Shown: positions 1-12,480 of the stretch, piece by piece | Layout of the letters: every line of letters starts with the position of its first letter | Numbering within the stretch: position 1 is the stretch's first letter | Source: Arctopsyche grandis | Taxonomy: Eukaryota > Arthropoda > Insecta > Trichoptera > Hydropsychidae | Reading direction: 5' to 3' | DNA: 64,000 nucleotides | Assembly (NCBI RefSeq): GCF_051622035.1 | Contig: NC_135358.1 | Location: 20,598,001-20,662,000, forward strand | Notes under the pieces: generated by a model | The model's database searches: none | The model's input: the letters and a program-made list of their open reading frames with translations, nothing else | What the model was told of the DNA's origin: nothing | Program-made: the position numbers and the translations under genes

Positions 1-57
1 CAAATAAACAGAATACATAGTAGGGAATTTCTTGCATCCACAGTCAGCACCAATATA

Positions 58-320
58 TGTATGAGCCGTTATATTTGAAAGTGGCAAAGTCCATTTTTCT
101 TAATTTCGAGAAATATTTTCCAAAACATTAAATTTAATGTTTTATATTTAACAATATTTAAAATTACTGATAGTTTGTGATACATTTATTTTGTTTTCCG
201 AGATTCTGGACATATATAATTAAAATAAGTGATAACAATTGTGAATTAAGTCAAACATAAATAGTGTTTTTGGAACTGAAAATTAGACTTCCGCCACTTT
301 CAAATATAGCCTCTCACATA
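58..320 (-). mobile_element. MITE family A, copy 1 (about 260 bp, terminal inverted repeats)
   Basis: Both ends carry the same inverted sequence: ATGAGCCGTTATATTTGAAA near 61 and the reverse complement of GCTATATTTGAAAGTGGCGG near 292-310. The interior matches, in reverse orientation, the copies at 8,924 and 38,753. No coding capacity is visible. This is inferred to be a non-autonomous DNA transposon; the superfamily is not clear because no target-site duplication could be fixed. Confidence 0.7.
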
Positions 321-1544
321 AGAACCAGCCGTTAATACGACCAAATGGAAGAGAGAAGATTAAAATTGCACTCATACATCACAACCAATTGTAAAAATAA
401 TGATGAGCGCAGGCTACCAGAAAAATAGGTTAAAATGTGCTCATTGAGATGGAAAATATCGCATTCAGGCACGGCAGCAACAATTCCATTAATAAATCGG
501 GTAGCTCTTGGAACAGGAGCCATCCGATAAAGCACTGTGCTGGCAGGAGGTATAACCATCAAATGATGATGTATAATGTACACGTATACAAAAAGAAAAC
601 ATTTTTGTATTCAATATAAAAATTCCTGTTTAAGCAGGCGAAACGTCGAGAAAACGAGTCTCGGAATATTTTAAGTCGGTCGAACGGAGAGCACCAATTC
701 TCTTTTTATCACGAATTCCCGAATCCCATGTATTTAAGTCTGCTAAACATGATTAGGGGGTATATTTTTATAATTAGCAAGATGAAAAAGAATCCCGAGC
801 ACGACAGAAGACTCAATACATAAATAAATCTAAATTAACTCTAAATTACATTATGTGCGTGTGTAAATTTTTAACTGTAAAAGATGCTGATGGAGATATG
901 CACACGTGCTAATCCAGTGCTATTTTTTCTCTCAAACACGTGTACACAATATTTACCTTATGTAGACATACGTGTTCATAAAGTAAATATTATGTGAAAC
1001 AAAGCGATGTCAAACTATTTTTTTTTAAATCACGTATATACGAATTCACGTAGCTCGAGAACTTACTGTACATACATACATACATGCAAAGAATGTCTAA
1101 TATATTTTTTAGAAATAAAGACACTGTACATTCCAATGCAGTTCAACACGGTTACTAAAAAGAAAAATGAAGTGAATAATTTTGCCAGTCAAATTAATTG
1201 TAAAATATGTAAATATCTGAAGCAAATTCAACGCCAAAAAGTGCTCCCTCTTTACTTAAGCTCTGAATTTTGATATAATGCAGTTAAATATTTACAATTG
1301 GGGCTGCGCGTAAGAGATCCTAAGAGGGTTACGGGAAAAAAATAATAATTTTGGAATATACAGAAATTAGAGTTAAAAGATATTTATATGTATAAATCAT
1401 AACTACACTGATCATTGTTTGTTTTCGTCTCTTTTTCCGTGGTATCTTTGAAGTTCGCTAAAATGTATGAAACCTTCTACTCATTATTGTTTGAGTTTAT
1501 TTAATTAACTAATGAAATTGAAAAATATTAAAATGAAACCAATC
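321..1544. other. Gene-free AT-rich stretch
   Basis: No ORF with coding character, no RNA gene and no clear repeat boundary was seen. It contains scattered TACATA microsatellite pieces and A/T runs. The short open frames here (for example near 437-619 and 1,007-1,273) are low-complexity and lack homology I recognise. Confidence 0.5.
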
Positions 1545-1565
1545 TATATATGTATGTATGTATAT

Positions 1566-2246
1566 ACATATATAAAATTGAATGTCTATTTGTCTGTCTG
1601 TCTGTCTTGTATAGGCTCCTAAACCTCTCAACCGATTACGATGGAACTTTCAGGATTTATTGTATGCATGTCTGGAAAGATTACTGTGAAAAAAAAATGG
1701 GAAAAAACTTCTTAATAATAATATTCGTAATTACGATTTTACCGACGCGAAAATATGAAGCGCCATTATGTAGTCAAGGAAATGTGTTTGTTGGCCACCA
1801 CATTAACGGGTTGATTTATGGCGACACGGCGTTGAAGAGCCGTTAGTAGAGCTCCAACCATCACTTGAAACGGGAACGGGAATTGCATGCCTTATTGTTC
1901 AGCTAGTTTATTATAAAAATTCCACATTTTAACTAATAGGGGCCAGTGAAAATGTTATTGGATATGATTTCACGTTAAAGAAACGTTACTCCACGGCGTT
2001 GAGCTCCAACCATCACTTGAAACGGGAACGGAAACGGGAAAAACGGGAATGAGTGGCATTGCAACGCAATAATTTCAAATGTTTTCGCCTCATGACCTGC
2101 GTTGTTGGGCGTAAAATAAACAAACAATTGAATAATTTCAAGTGTGTTCGCTGCCTGCATTTTTCCGACAAGTGGGAACGGGAACGGGAACGGGAATTGC
2201 ATGCGTTATTGTGGCAATGCAACGAATGCCGGGTTCAGCTAGTTAA
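1566..2246 (+). mobile_element. Helitron-like non-autonomous element (composite)
   Basis: A TATATAAAATTGAATGTC start followed by GTCTGTCTGTC and a conserved CAACCGATTACGATGGAAC block is shared with the element at 26,785. The unit runs to GTTCAGCTAGT at about 1,900, then a second 3' portion again ends in GGGTTCAGCTAGT at about 2,243. Just before the last end is a short stem (GCATGCGTT with AACGAATGC, one mismatch). A CTAGT end with a 3' hairpin and no terminal inverted repeats is what Helitrons show, hence the call. GGGAAC(GG) simple repeats fill the 3' part. No Rep/helicase coding is present. Confidence 0.5.
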
Positions 2247-2299
2247 ATACATAATATTCAAAAAAATTGTCTTTGAAAAACCAAAGAAAACTGCGAAAT

Positions 2300-3380
2300 T
2301 TGGTGCGAATAAATAAGAAGATATTTAGCAAATTAATTTGTTTATTGATAAAGCTTATGGCAGCAATGAGAAAACTTATAATTATGGCAACATTTAAGAT
2401 ACATATTTATTATGAGTAGAAGTCATGTATGTACATATGTACAGCATGATTCATGACTCAGATTTTCTGCAAAGTATGTACATATATATGATAAATCGTT
2501 TATTGTTTTAATCGAGATGTAACAAATCAGGAAATACTTTAAGAATTATTTTAGAAATTTGGTATGCATACAATATTGTAAAGATGAAAAATAAAGTGCT
2601 ATAAAAGATAGCAAATTCACATTCATGAATTCAAAATTATAATACTTTAGTAGTATGTTCTATGAAACAAATTTTTAATGTGCACCAAAATAGATTGTTT
2701 TGCACGCAGCTTAAAAAAAAGTCTCTAAAATGAATGTTTGTTAAACTAAACGAGTCTTTGAAAATATGCATAAACATAATACATTATCTGAGTAAAGTTA
2801 TCCCTCGAAAAAAATGGTCGAAGGAAACAAATCCACAGACGAACAGAATTCAACAGACGTTTTGGATTTATTCATCAATTTTTGAATTTTTGCGTATATT
2901 TTTACCCATTATGGTTTCATAAACTAGATAACAATAATAATTAACATAAATAATAACGAACATGCCACGTGTAAGTCAAGCTGAACTATTCCAGCACGTG
3001 TCGAGTCATGCGCCTTACCGCTTCCCCCTTGCCCGCGTGCCACTGGTCGATGGCCCGCACCCCTGCCAACCCCCATTTTCCACCCCGTAGCCATCCCACG
3101 ACCACCCCATAAGCACCTCCTGCACCGTTCGGTCACAACAAAGCCATCACATCGGCATCATCAAAACATATTGCACACACGCAGTTACCGAACCGCCTTG
3201 ATTCGTGCACCCTATATACGTGAAGATTTAATCAACTCGATTTTGTCAGGTACATACAAATACATATAACAATAATAAAAAATAAATAGCCGTATTGAAA
3301 ATCAATAAAGCCTTATCAAAATATCGATTACCAGTTAAGCGGAAATGGTATTAGGTAACGCGCACAAATGTGTTTTTTCC
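2300..3380. other. Gene-free stretch with a C-rich block
   Basis: Mostly AT-rich. Between about 2,960 and 3,140 there is a C-rich, CpG-bearing block with two CACGTG-type E-boxes near 2,966 and 2,994. The frames there are open only because of composition. Nothing else is recognisable. Confidence 0.4.
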
Positions 3381-3384
3381 GTGT

Positions 3385-3420
3385 CAGTGGTAGCAGTAGT
3401 AGTAGTAGTAGTAGTAGGAG
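3385..3420 (+). repeat. AGT trinucleotide microsatellite
   Basis: A run of about eight AGT units followed by AGGAG. It lies just upstream of a CAGTGCTTCCCAAACT motif near 3,437, which resembles a hAT terminal sequence, but no matching right end was found. Confidence 0.8.
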
Positions 3421-3586
3421 TTTCGTTTGCGGAAGTGCAGTGCTTCCCAAACTAGGGGACTGTATTAGAACAGGGGGGGGGGCGATATAACGTGGTTTTG
3501 GATAAAGTAGATTAGTAGTCTAATGGTCATGCGTTTGAGTATGCACACAAAACATGTAACTCACTACTTTTAAACGACAAAAGAAG

Positions 3587-3760
3587 TACTGGAATGGTAC
3601 CCGATAGATTGTACAGGGTGAAAAGGAAGGCCTCAGAGAAGATGGACGGATGAAAATAGAAAGATGTATGGGTTGCGATGAATGAGAGTTGCGCAAAATA
3701 CAGACGCATGAAGCGTGGTGGAGACACCTTCAACCAGCAGTGGTTGTAAATGATGATGTA
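3587..3760 (+). mobile_element. RTE-type LINE 3' end fragment
   Basis: Conceptual translation gives a degenerate GRPQRRWTDE-like block followed by MRVAQ, which is the extreme C-terminus typical of RTE-clade LINE polyproteins. Downstream the sequence ends in GATGATG, the short tandem tail seen in RTE elements. Stops and frameshifts show it is dead. Same family as fragments at 4,172, 25,380 and 58,990. Confidence 0.6.
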
Positions 3761-4171
3761 CATATGTATGTATATTCTTTGAAATAAAAAACACGTGTGC
3801 TCTGTATTATTGCATAACATTTAATTGCCACTGCAATTAGTGTCATAAGAATTTCATACATAGTATGTATGTCGGGTTTTTCTATTTAGATTATCTCAAT
3901 AAGGTCAGATTATTAGATCTATACTTATTTCACAAATTTGTTAAAAAAAAAGAGTACTTTAGTACACATATATTAACACGAACAAAAATTGCTATATGGC
4001 TATATTTAGCCAACCTATAAAATACTCTTTCATTATAAATGTATTATAAGTAAATGTGCAAGTAAATATTTTTATGTATAAATACATTTTATTTATTTTT
4101 ATTTCATTTTAAAAAGTCGCTAGTACGCCTGATCTATGCTATGGTGATCCAGGTCAAAACTCACCCCCTGG

Positions 4172-4275
4172 AATGTTTTCGGTGATATTTTATCCTTGTA
4201 TTGACATATGCTTGGCAGTGATCGATAACGGTAGATCTCATATTTGAAGAAATGTAGGAGAAAGTTGTCACAATA
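4172..4275 (+). mobile_element. RTE-type LINE internal fragment
   Basis: The translation VIFYPCIDICLAVIDN matches the peptide FYPCIDIDLTVIDN encoded on the minus strand at about 25,800-25,855. Both belong to the post-RT region of an RTE-like LINE. An in-frame stop is present, so the piece is a relic. Confidence 0.5.
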
Positions 4276-4536
4276 ATAAAATCATGCGAATTAAAAACGA
4301 CACGAAGACAAGCTCATTTACAATTGGAGTCTACCTAGGTATGCCATGCCGTGAAATTACACTGCAAGAGAAAATCAGAGGAAATTCATCAAATTCAAGA
4401 ATTTAAAAATAAGCATTATAAATCGGTATCGGTGGTGTTGAAAGAATTGTGGCTACATTTCGTAGAACTGTCAATACGTATGAGAATTATTGAGAAGCAT
4501 GAGGACGTACGTAAACATGTCGTAGCTCAATTGCGG

Positions 4537-4570
4537 CACACACACACACACATACACACACACACACACG
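4537..4570 (+). repeat. CA dinucleotide microsatellite
   Basis: CA repeat interrupted once by CATA. It produces spurious open frames on both strands. Confidence 0.9.
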
Positions 4571-4689
4571 ACTCGATATCATTTGAGAACCGACGCATCG
4601 CACGGAAAACACGCATATAGAGAGAGGGGGTAAAAGAAGAGGCGAAGAAAAAGCGTAGAAGAGAAGAGAACCAGATGCGAACTTTGAGA

Positions 4690-5010
4690 ATTGCGTCACA
4701 ATACGGAATCGCCGCGTGTGCTCTGTCTCTATCTTTCGGCCGAGGAAAGACCGAGACGGAGACAGGGCGAGTCGCCACAACAAACCCCCCGCGACGGGGG
4801 TGTAGAGGGGTAGAGGCGGCGCGGCGCCCTAAAATAGAACGCGGGGGCGAGGAGGGGGCTCCGTAGGCACGGCAGGGAGCTTCGGGGGTGGAATTTTCCG
4901 GGGGATGAGGATCTACGGGGAGCGCGCGGCCCCGACAAAAAATCAATATGGCCGCCGGCGCACAGCTGATCGACAGGACAAAATGTCAGCGAGACATTTG
5001 GCGCCAAATT
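4690..5010. promoter_or_regulatory. GC-rich, CpG-dense island (candidate promoter or first exon)
   Basis: A block with very high G+C inside otherwise AT-rich DNA, with many CpG, a GGCGGCGCGGCGCC stretch and an ATGGCCGCCGGCGCACAGC segment at 4,948. Overlapping open frames on both strands are explained by composition. It may be the 5' end of a gene with distant exons, but no splice partner is visible. Direction cannot be decided. Confidence 0.3.
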
Positions 5011-5636
5011 TTGACATTTTCCCAAACAATTGATTGCGCGTCCATGGCCCCGCGGAGCGATCTTTTACACGCCAAAAATTACAGCGGTCTTATTCAATAT
5101 TCAAAATCCATAGTGACAAGCTTATATGTTCTTACATAGTTAATAACACCATTAGAAGAATACTTAAATATATAGATACGTATCATAAATATGCCACGTG
5201 TAATATACATACATATGAATGTATTTTTAATGCAATATTTGAAGATGGAGCTTAGTTTTCGTCATACATTTTGATTAAAATTCATATACATATCATGTAT
5301 TATCATCTTCTCATAATATTTTCGTAGCTATTAAAAAACGCGAATGGTTGTACTTGTTTATGTATTTATATAATATAATACAGTCTACCCTCTTATGTAT
5401 AACGCATTATATACATATGTTTCGCAATAACACGTAAAAAAGCAACAAGGGAAAAAGAATAACAATAAAATCGTAAGAAAACATGATGCAGAACATACGT
5501 AACGCCCTCTTACATTTTTATTTTTATTTTAAATTTTCTTTTCTTTTCCAACATATCTTACGTACATATTACCAGTCTGGCGTCTTAATGAAGGGTTGAC
5601 TATATTATTTTTGTTTATTTTATTCTATTTACATTT

Positions 5637-5700
5637 TCACTATAGTGACATTACAGAGTTGCTCTTAGTCGTCACAATGGCTAAGAAAAATAAGAATAAA
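5637..5700 (-). mobile_element. LINE/SINE-type 3' tail with stem-loop
   Basis: On the minus strand a CATTGTGAC arm and a GTCACTATAG arm enclose a loop ending CTGTAATG, followed by an A/T-rich tail with AAATAAAATAAA. The same arrangement ends the SINE at 19,069 and the sequence at 32,266. It looks like a retroposon 3' end recognised by a LINE reverse transcriptase. The body further upstream is not recognisable. Confidence 0.4.
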
Positions 5701-6298
5701 CATGGATGCAAAAACAAAATAAAATAATAATAAACAAAAACCTTTGTAAAAATGAGATAAAATACGAAACAAATAAATCAATATGTAAAAATAAATACAA
5801 TATTGGAACATATTATAATTTACAAACAAAAAATTAAACAATCTTTTGTATTTTATATTGTTTGTTTTATTTTCGTTTTTTTAATGGTTAGTATTTTTGT
5901 TTTCGGTTTTCTTTGTTGATTTTCATTTTCATTTTATCTTTTTATCATTATTTTTATTATCTTATTTAATATTTCTGTACTACTGTCTTATGTATTATCA
6001 AACCCCTTGGATCCTTCGGGCTTGCCACCTTTCCTAAGTATTCTTAAATAAATAAATAAAGAAATTCCTCAACCAGATCAGCATATTTTAGATTACACAA
6101 ATCCAAGCTAACATAAATTAGGTTGAGGAGCTTGACGTCCCTTGTGACAAGGTGACGAAGTCGTCAAATTGGTACGTGCCATGGGAGAAGAGAAAAAACT
6201 GCGACATCTAATGTATCAGAGTTGACTGTGAACATCAAAGCTTAATTCTGCAAGATTTGGAGGACCAACCAGTAACTTGTGAAATTTGTGCATTTTGC

Positions 6299-6931
6299 CA
6301 GTGGCGTAGTTACTGCTCCCGCAGACCCCGCAATGCGAGGGGGGCGCCACGAAGCGCGCCTTTTTTACTGATTTTTTAATTTGTTCCGTACTTTTTTTGA
6401 AATAACTTTTTTAAAAACTTCTCTTATTTTTCAACCTATTTGTACTATATGTGTATGTGCTATATGTATGTATATAAATTATTATACATATTTTGAATTC
6501 ATCCTCATTGTGTAATTGATCTATGCCAATAGGGCTAGAAGACTGTCGTATTTTTCCATCTTTTGAACGTCAGTGCCACTTTTCAACCTATTTGCTGAGA
6601 ATTCTCTCTTATTCTTGTATATATTGTGTAAACAATAATACAAAATTATATGATTAAAACCAATAAAATTTATAAATTTTTCGCTGTCACCATTAACAGG
6701 TGGGAAGTTGTTAAGGAAAATACACCATCAGTTGTGAATACAACATATTGTGCACTGCTTGTTGGTCGCCCAGATTAAACTATAGGTACATATACCGATA
6801 CGTAAAAAAGATATAAATCATTAATTTGGAAAGTTATTTTGCTGTAAGTAAATAGAATGAATATATGGGGGGGGGGGGGGCGCCTTAAAATATTTTGCGG
6901 GGGGGCACCAGGAATTCACGCTACGCCACTG
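6299..6931. mobile_element. hAT-like MITE (633 bp) with 8-bp target-site duplication
   Basis: The ends are CAGTGGCGTAG at the left and the reverse complement CAGTGGCGTAG at the right. The 8-bp sequence CATTTTGC directly flanks both ends (6,291-6,298 and 6,932-6,939). An 8-bp duplication with CAG...CTG ends fits the hAT superfamily. G-rich runs adjoin both ends. The interior is AT-rich with no transposase. Confidence 0.85.
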
Positions 6932-6939
6932 CATTTTGC

Positions 6940-8920
6940 GTATGATTTTAACACTTTTAATCATTGAACATAAATACATTTAAAATAGGGTAGTACTGAA
7001 AAGAAAGTCGTATGCGCTTTGATATATTGGGAGATTATTAAAACGGAAAAGCATTAACAATAGTTGATAATAAATCATACACATACACTTGCAAATATTA
7101 TTTTTTAAGAAGGAATCAGTTATGTGATTCATTTTGATTGGCAAGTTTTTAACGAGAAACCTGAAAATCTTTTAATTTAAAAACCATATACGACGCGAAT
7201 ATTACGAATGGCAAACGTTTTCTGGTAGGTTTTTAGTTGATTTTACTAAAAAACAATATGAAAACCATATACTATTGTATAGCTTTATGAGAACATAATT
7301 CAATTGAACTCCTACACCTTTCTTAGAAATTTCTTATGCATATATGTATATGTATGTATAATATTCCTGCGCAAATACATCGCAATAAATTTCATTCTAT
7401 GTACCGCAAAAATATACAATAGTAGGTCCCCTCCCCCCTAATTACATATTATACGTACATTTTTTAAACAATCACCCTAGACTTATATGTATTTAAAACT
7501 ACGCAAAATAGTACACATTAGATGCATGTACGAGCATTCGCACAAATACCAACACCAGTGCGTGCATACGTAATATTTTCACCGTTGAAAGTTCCGTTAT
7601 TTCGTTTATGGTGCACTGTGTTATCCGTTTATCTTTACGGTAAATTTTGTCAGTCAGACCTTTGCAAACGGTATATAATTGATGTGCGTGTGTCTATACA
7701 TACACATCTATGTATTTACATACATACTCGTAGTCGTATATTAGACACACTTTGTCCACCAGAATCATATTTATAATAGTCCAGCTGGCGAAAATGCACA
7801 CAAGCATGCAATAAATGAAATTTGTATTTTTTTTATAGCATCTAAACTATTGAAACACGGCGCGAATGCCTAAATGGTATGGTAATAAATGAAAATTTGA
7901 ACGGAAGCGGCGTGTAGACATCTATGCGTTAAATTTGAAACCATGTGAAAATGGTTCGCGTACTGGGTGCGTTTGGAAAATTCAAACATGGAAAAGCTTC
8001 ACGGTGGCATTTCCTTCGCGGGTAGATGGTGAACATTTTACCACGGAAATTATTCGCTGTAGAAATGCTTTTTATGAATTGGATTTGGGCATGCGATTTA
8101 TGTATTTATTTGACGACATTAATTTCCTTTTATTTTCCTGTGAAAATATTTAATCGCATATATTTTTTGATATGATTGAGAGTATTGTATTTTTTTCGTT
8201 AAAAATTTAAATATTGATTTTGACGTCTAGATTCATAACTACTTTCATACGGTCAACGTCACTTCGGTGTTCGATATTACTTTCACCTAATTCGCGTTAC
8301 TTGACCGACGACATTATAAATTTCTTTCGACTTTTGAATCACGACGTAAGCATCCACATCATATCCTGCTTTGAAAATAATCTTAGAGCAAAATTTCACA
8401 ATGCAAAAAATAAACAAACCACTCCACATGTCAATTCGATCATTTTTTCTTTATTTGAAATTAGTATAAAAAGTATGGAAAAATAAAAGAAAAAAAAACA
8501 TTATTCTTAAAACAATTAATACTGTTGAATTGAAACTGCTAAAATTAAATCCATTTTCATGTATCATACCCGAAATTAATAAAAACAAGCATGCAATAGA
8601 ATTTTAAATTGAAACTTATTCCATGGTTTATGTTATTTATATAAAAAATTGCATTATTCATACAAAATCTCCTATGTAACCTCAATAGAGATTAATAAGA
8701 CATGACATGTGTATTAAATAAACTCTCAAAACAATTAATTTTCGGGAATTTCCCGATGAAAAATCAATCGATTTGATTTAAATTACGTATTACTTACTAC
8801 CTACATACATATATATGTATATTGAATTTCTGCAAGCATATGATTTAAAATATAATTGAAATTAGCTCATATAAAGACATTTTTTATGGAATGAATGAAA
8901 TTATAAACAAAAAAAAACAT
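6940..8920. other. Gene-free AT-rich stretch
   Basis: Open frames at about 7,522-7,776, 7,935-8,153 and 8,214-8,486 (plus) have no recognisable domain and no consistent splice context. Microsatellite motifs are frequent. I see no gene I can support. Confidence 0.4.
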
Positions 8921-8923
8921 CAA

Positions 8924-9188
8924 TATATGACCCGTTATATTTGAGAGTTGCGGAAATCCAATTTTCAGTTCCAAAAACACTATTTCAGTTTGAGTTAATT
9001 CACAAATTGTTATTACTACTTTTAATTCGATATGTCCAGAATCTCGGAAAGGCAGTATAAACTTATTACAGGCCAACAGTGTTTTGAAATATTGTAAAAC
9101 GCAATATATTACATTTAATGTTTTGCGAAATTTTCTCGAAATGGAAAAAAGTCGACTGACGACAATCTTAAATATAACGGCTCATATG
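8924..9188 (+). mobile_element. MITE family A, copy 2
   Basis: Begins TATATGACCCGTTATATTTG and ends AATATAACGGCTCATATG, an inverted pair. The interior (TTCAGTTCCAAAAACAC, CGATATGTCCAGAATCTCGG) is collinear with the copy at 38,753 and inverted relative to copy 1. Confidence 0.75.
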
Positions 9189-9189
9189 T

Positions 9190-11090
9190 GTTCTAATTTT
9201 ATATGCAAGAAGACTATTGTTGTATTTAATTTTAGAATAATAATTTTTATTCCTTTTTTTATGAATTATATTTTTTTATGTTTCAGCTCTATAACTTTAT
9301 TCATTCGGAAGAAAAAAACTTTCGAAAAAACATACTGTTTTCGTATTCCAGCTGTGAATATAATTACTTAAACGATAGTTTACTCAAAAAAAAAATAGTA
9401 TATAGTCAGCGCAGAACGAATTCTAGCAAATCTAATACCGACCAAATATATTAAACATACACCCGTGAAAAATTCAGTCAGGTACGGAAGACGGCACATT
9501 TTCCATTTTCCGTTCACACTTAAATATATTCACCCGCTCGCAAGACGGAAATTCAAATTGCGTTTAAATAATTTAAAAATCCTTTGTTTGAGACGCAAGA
9601 CCAAAGGGACCGCGTCCCTCTAAGGGTTGACGTGACGCAGAGAGTGCGCTCGTTTTAAATTTGACCGATGTCGGAAGTCGATTTGCCGTAAGTTTTTTGA
9701 CCCTATGACATCATGGGGGTCAAGAGCCGAAGGGCCCGAACGGCGGCGACCTCCACGGGGTCAGGGGTCGCGCATACCCCAATTCGATTGCCATGGGAAA
9801 AGCTCGTATACCCACACACACGCGCATACAGTTACACGACCCCGAACACCTCTCTTTGCTACGTGATGTGACTCGGGGGATGATCATTACTTCAGACATA
9901 TTGATGCGTGATGATATAATGAGGTGGGTGGGTGTGTGGGGGGGGGGGGGGGTGGGGTGTCGGCATGACCCCAAGCCTCGGGATCAAGACGGTGAATAAC
10001 CGTTAAGGGGGTTCGCGATATAAATCGCGACTGTGGCACACTTGCCCTGGCAACCGGCCAAACACCCATTCGCGAGGGGTTAATGAAACAGACGAAGAAT
10101 ATGTATATAACAGATTCGCAACTTTTACTGGAAATAGTGGGCCATGTCCAGTTAGGGACGCTCGGTTTCAATTGTTTCAATGGTCGATGATACGAATCGA
10201 TTTTTTACACGTTTATAAAATGCAAATGTAGATGTTCTCTCACCGATTCAGTGAACTGTGATCCTCACAATTTCATTAGAAACTTGAGAAGTGTGATGCT
10301 TCAATCATCATATATGTATTTGAATAAAAAAAAACTATTAAATATTCGTTTGTTTTATTTTCGTTTATTTAAATAAAACAGTGGTTTGAAAAAATAAACT
10401 ATTTTTTTTTGTTACAATAGAATGAAAATGAGACTTATAACAGGAATTTTGGATTTAAGTCGGCTAAATTTCGGATTTTGAATCAATCTACATATGTATA
10501 GTAGGATTTGTTATCTTTATATTAATATTATGTATGTAGAAATCTTTAATAATAATTTATGTGTTGTAAATTCTGCTCGTATGCACTTTTAAATCTATAA
10601 ATATCATTGTCTTTTAATCAATTGCCAATTACATAGACTTATCTTACTTTTATAAAGAAATATCCGTATTTAGAATGAGGACAAGCGCCCCAGCTTCAAG
10701 GAAAATTTCTCTCTAATAGTGAAAGTTTATTTTAGTCGGTGCCTACGATAAAAATAATTTTATTTACGATTATTGTGTATTTTCATTATTATAATAATGT
10801 AGTATTTCTTATAATTAAATTGTAAATAAATCAAGTATTTGGCTACATTCCTGGTCCATTGTTCAATGACTACACAATATAATTTTTGGAAGAAAAACGT
10901 ATCAAGTATCTTATTACATACTCTTTTTCTGAAATAAATATACTACTATGTATTTTATTAATGAATTTTTGCTTATTAATATAATCTCAAATCCTCAAAG
11001 TGTAATATTTATTATAGTCAATATTACAATTTTAAAATCGATATCGTTATACATATCAAGTAAATATAAAATATTACAGTCAAGTAAGTC
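9190..11090. other. Gene-free stretch with a GC-rich block
   Basis: AT-rich except for about 9,590-10,080, where CpG density rises and a poly-G run occurs at about 9,936-9,955. Overlapping frames on both strands in that block are compositional. It could be regulatory. No gene is recognised. Confidence 0.35.
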
Positions 11091-11098
11091 ATGCACAT

Positions 11099-11899
11099 AC
11101 TAGTTTGTTCATACTTACATAAAATAAAACTATCGGTTTTAGCTTAAGTGCTAACAGTCAAAGGCTATCTTAAAATAGACAAAACCTTTGAGATTTCAAA
11201 ACACCAAGTACATACATATATAAAAAAGAAATCCTATGAAAACCACATTACTACGTTTCTGCTAATTTTTAAAAATTGCAACCTAGGGTAAGCATCCATA
11301 AATAGAGGATGTGACAAACGATTAAGAATTCTTAAAATTATACACATGTTGTACCCGATGACATATCATCGTATGGGTGTTGGCATATTAAGTTATTAAA
11401 TAAAATAATTAAAAGAAATGTATCATCGGTCATGTCTTCGATCCCCACGCGGTCGATTTTCTTTCAAATACCTTTTAAATATATTTAATTTAATATTTAT
11501 AGCTAATTGTTTAATATGAAAGGAATGGTAACAACTACCTACATATTAACAATATAAAAAACCGATAGAAAAATGAATTAATTAAATAAATTTTCAATAG
11601 ATAGGGGTAAATTCTTTTCCAAGCGGAAACATTAGTAGCGATCAGAATATATAGAGGTTTTTTTCTTTTGTTATTTTTTGTTATATACGTTTTGGCAGTG
11701 GTTTAGCTGTAACGTACATATGTATGTCGAATCAAACGACTATTATAGTTTGGCGAGCGTTATCTCAGACAGACACACATACGGAATAGCGATATTATAA
11801 ATACAATAGTTTGCGCATGAGCAAACTAGTTCGTTTGTCAGTATGTTCTTTTGTGTACACTATAATTGGTCATATTGGTTCGTATATGAACAAACTAGT
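11099..11899. mobile_element. TIR DNA element B, copy 1 (801 bp) with 4-bp target-site duplication
   Basis: Starts ACTAGTTTGTTCATA and ends with its reverse complement TATGAACAAACTAGT. ACAT flanks both sides (11,095-11,098 and 11,900-11,903). The interior shares GCAACCTAGGGTAAG and AAATCCTATGAAAACC with the copy at 23,338 in inverse orientation. No transposase ORF. A 4-bp duplication excludes hAT, Tc1 and piggyBac; the superfamily is left open. Confidence 0.75.
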
Positions 11900-12164
11900 A
11901 CATATGTTTATAAACGAACCAAATATATATTAACTAATACATATAAATATGTATGTATAAGTTTTTTTTTTCATATTTAGTTATAGTGATATTATATAAA
12001 TATGAAAGGCTCTTATATAATGCTTGTCAACTATTGTCATATCCTGGACTCAAGCGAGATAAAAATGAACTTTTGTTTCAAAGAAATTTTTAATAAATCT
12101 CCGAAAATTTAAGCAAATATTAGTTTTAAAAATGTAAAGCAATTATTAATTTTATTATTGTAAA

Positions 12165-12480
12165 TTGTGCTTTTTGATAGGGAAAGTGTCACGATTTTCC
12201 GGGAAGGTCGGCATGGTAAGGGTAGTTCGGTGCGTTGCGATCGATTACCCGGAAGTGGCAGAGTTCCGCGCGCGAGCGCCTCCGGAAGTCGGGGTCGCGG
12301 ACCTCCCCCAAGGCCGTTCGACGACCCTCGGACGCCGACCCGAAAAATTGCGGAAAATCCCGGAAAATCTCCGAGCAGCAGCGTCAGCGGCAGAGGCGTG
12401 CTTCCTCCTACTCGTAATCAACCGGTGTCACAGTGTCGGAAAACCGCCAAACCAATTTAATTCGGGGTGAAAGCCTTCCG
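12165..12480 (+). other. Isolated GC-rich segment, possible exon of unknown gene
   Basis: A CpG-rich block inside AT-rich DNA, open in three overlapping frames. One frame encodes an Arg/Pro/Ser-rich peptide starting after a TTTTTGATAG acceptor-like sequence. No family is recognised. Because all frames are open together, composition alone may explain it. It could equally be a regulatory island. Confidence 0.2.

Noticed and set aside
4487-4946. Overlapping minus-strand frames up to 139 codons
   Set aside because: Composition of the CpG island and CA repeat keeps several frames open at once; the peptides are low-complexity Arg/Pro/Ser.
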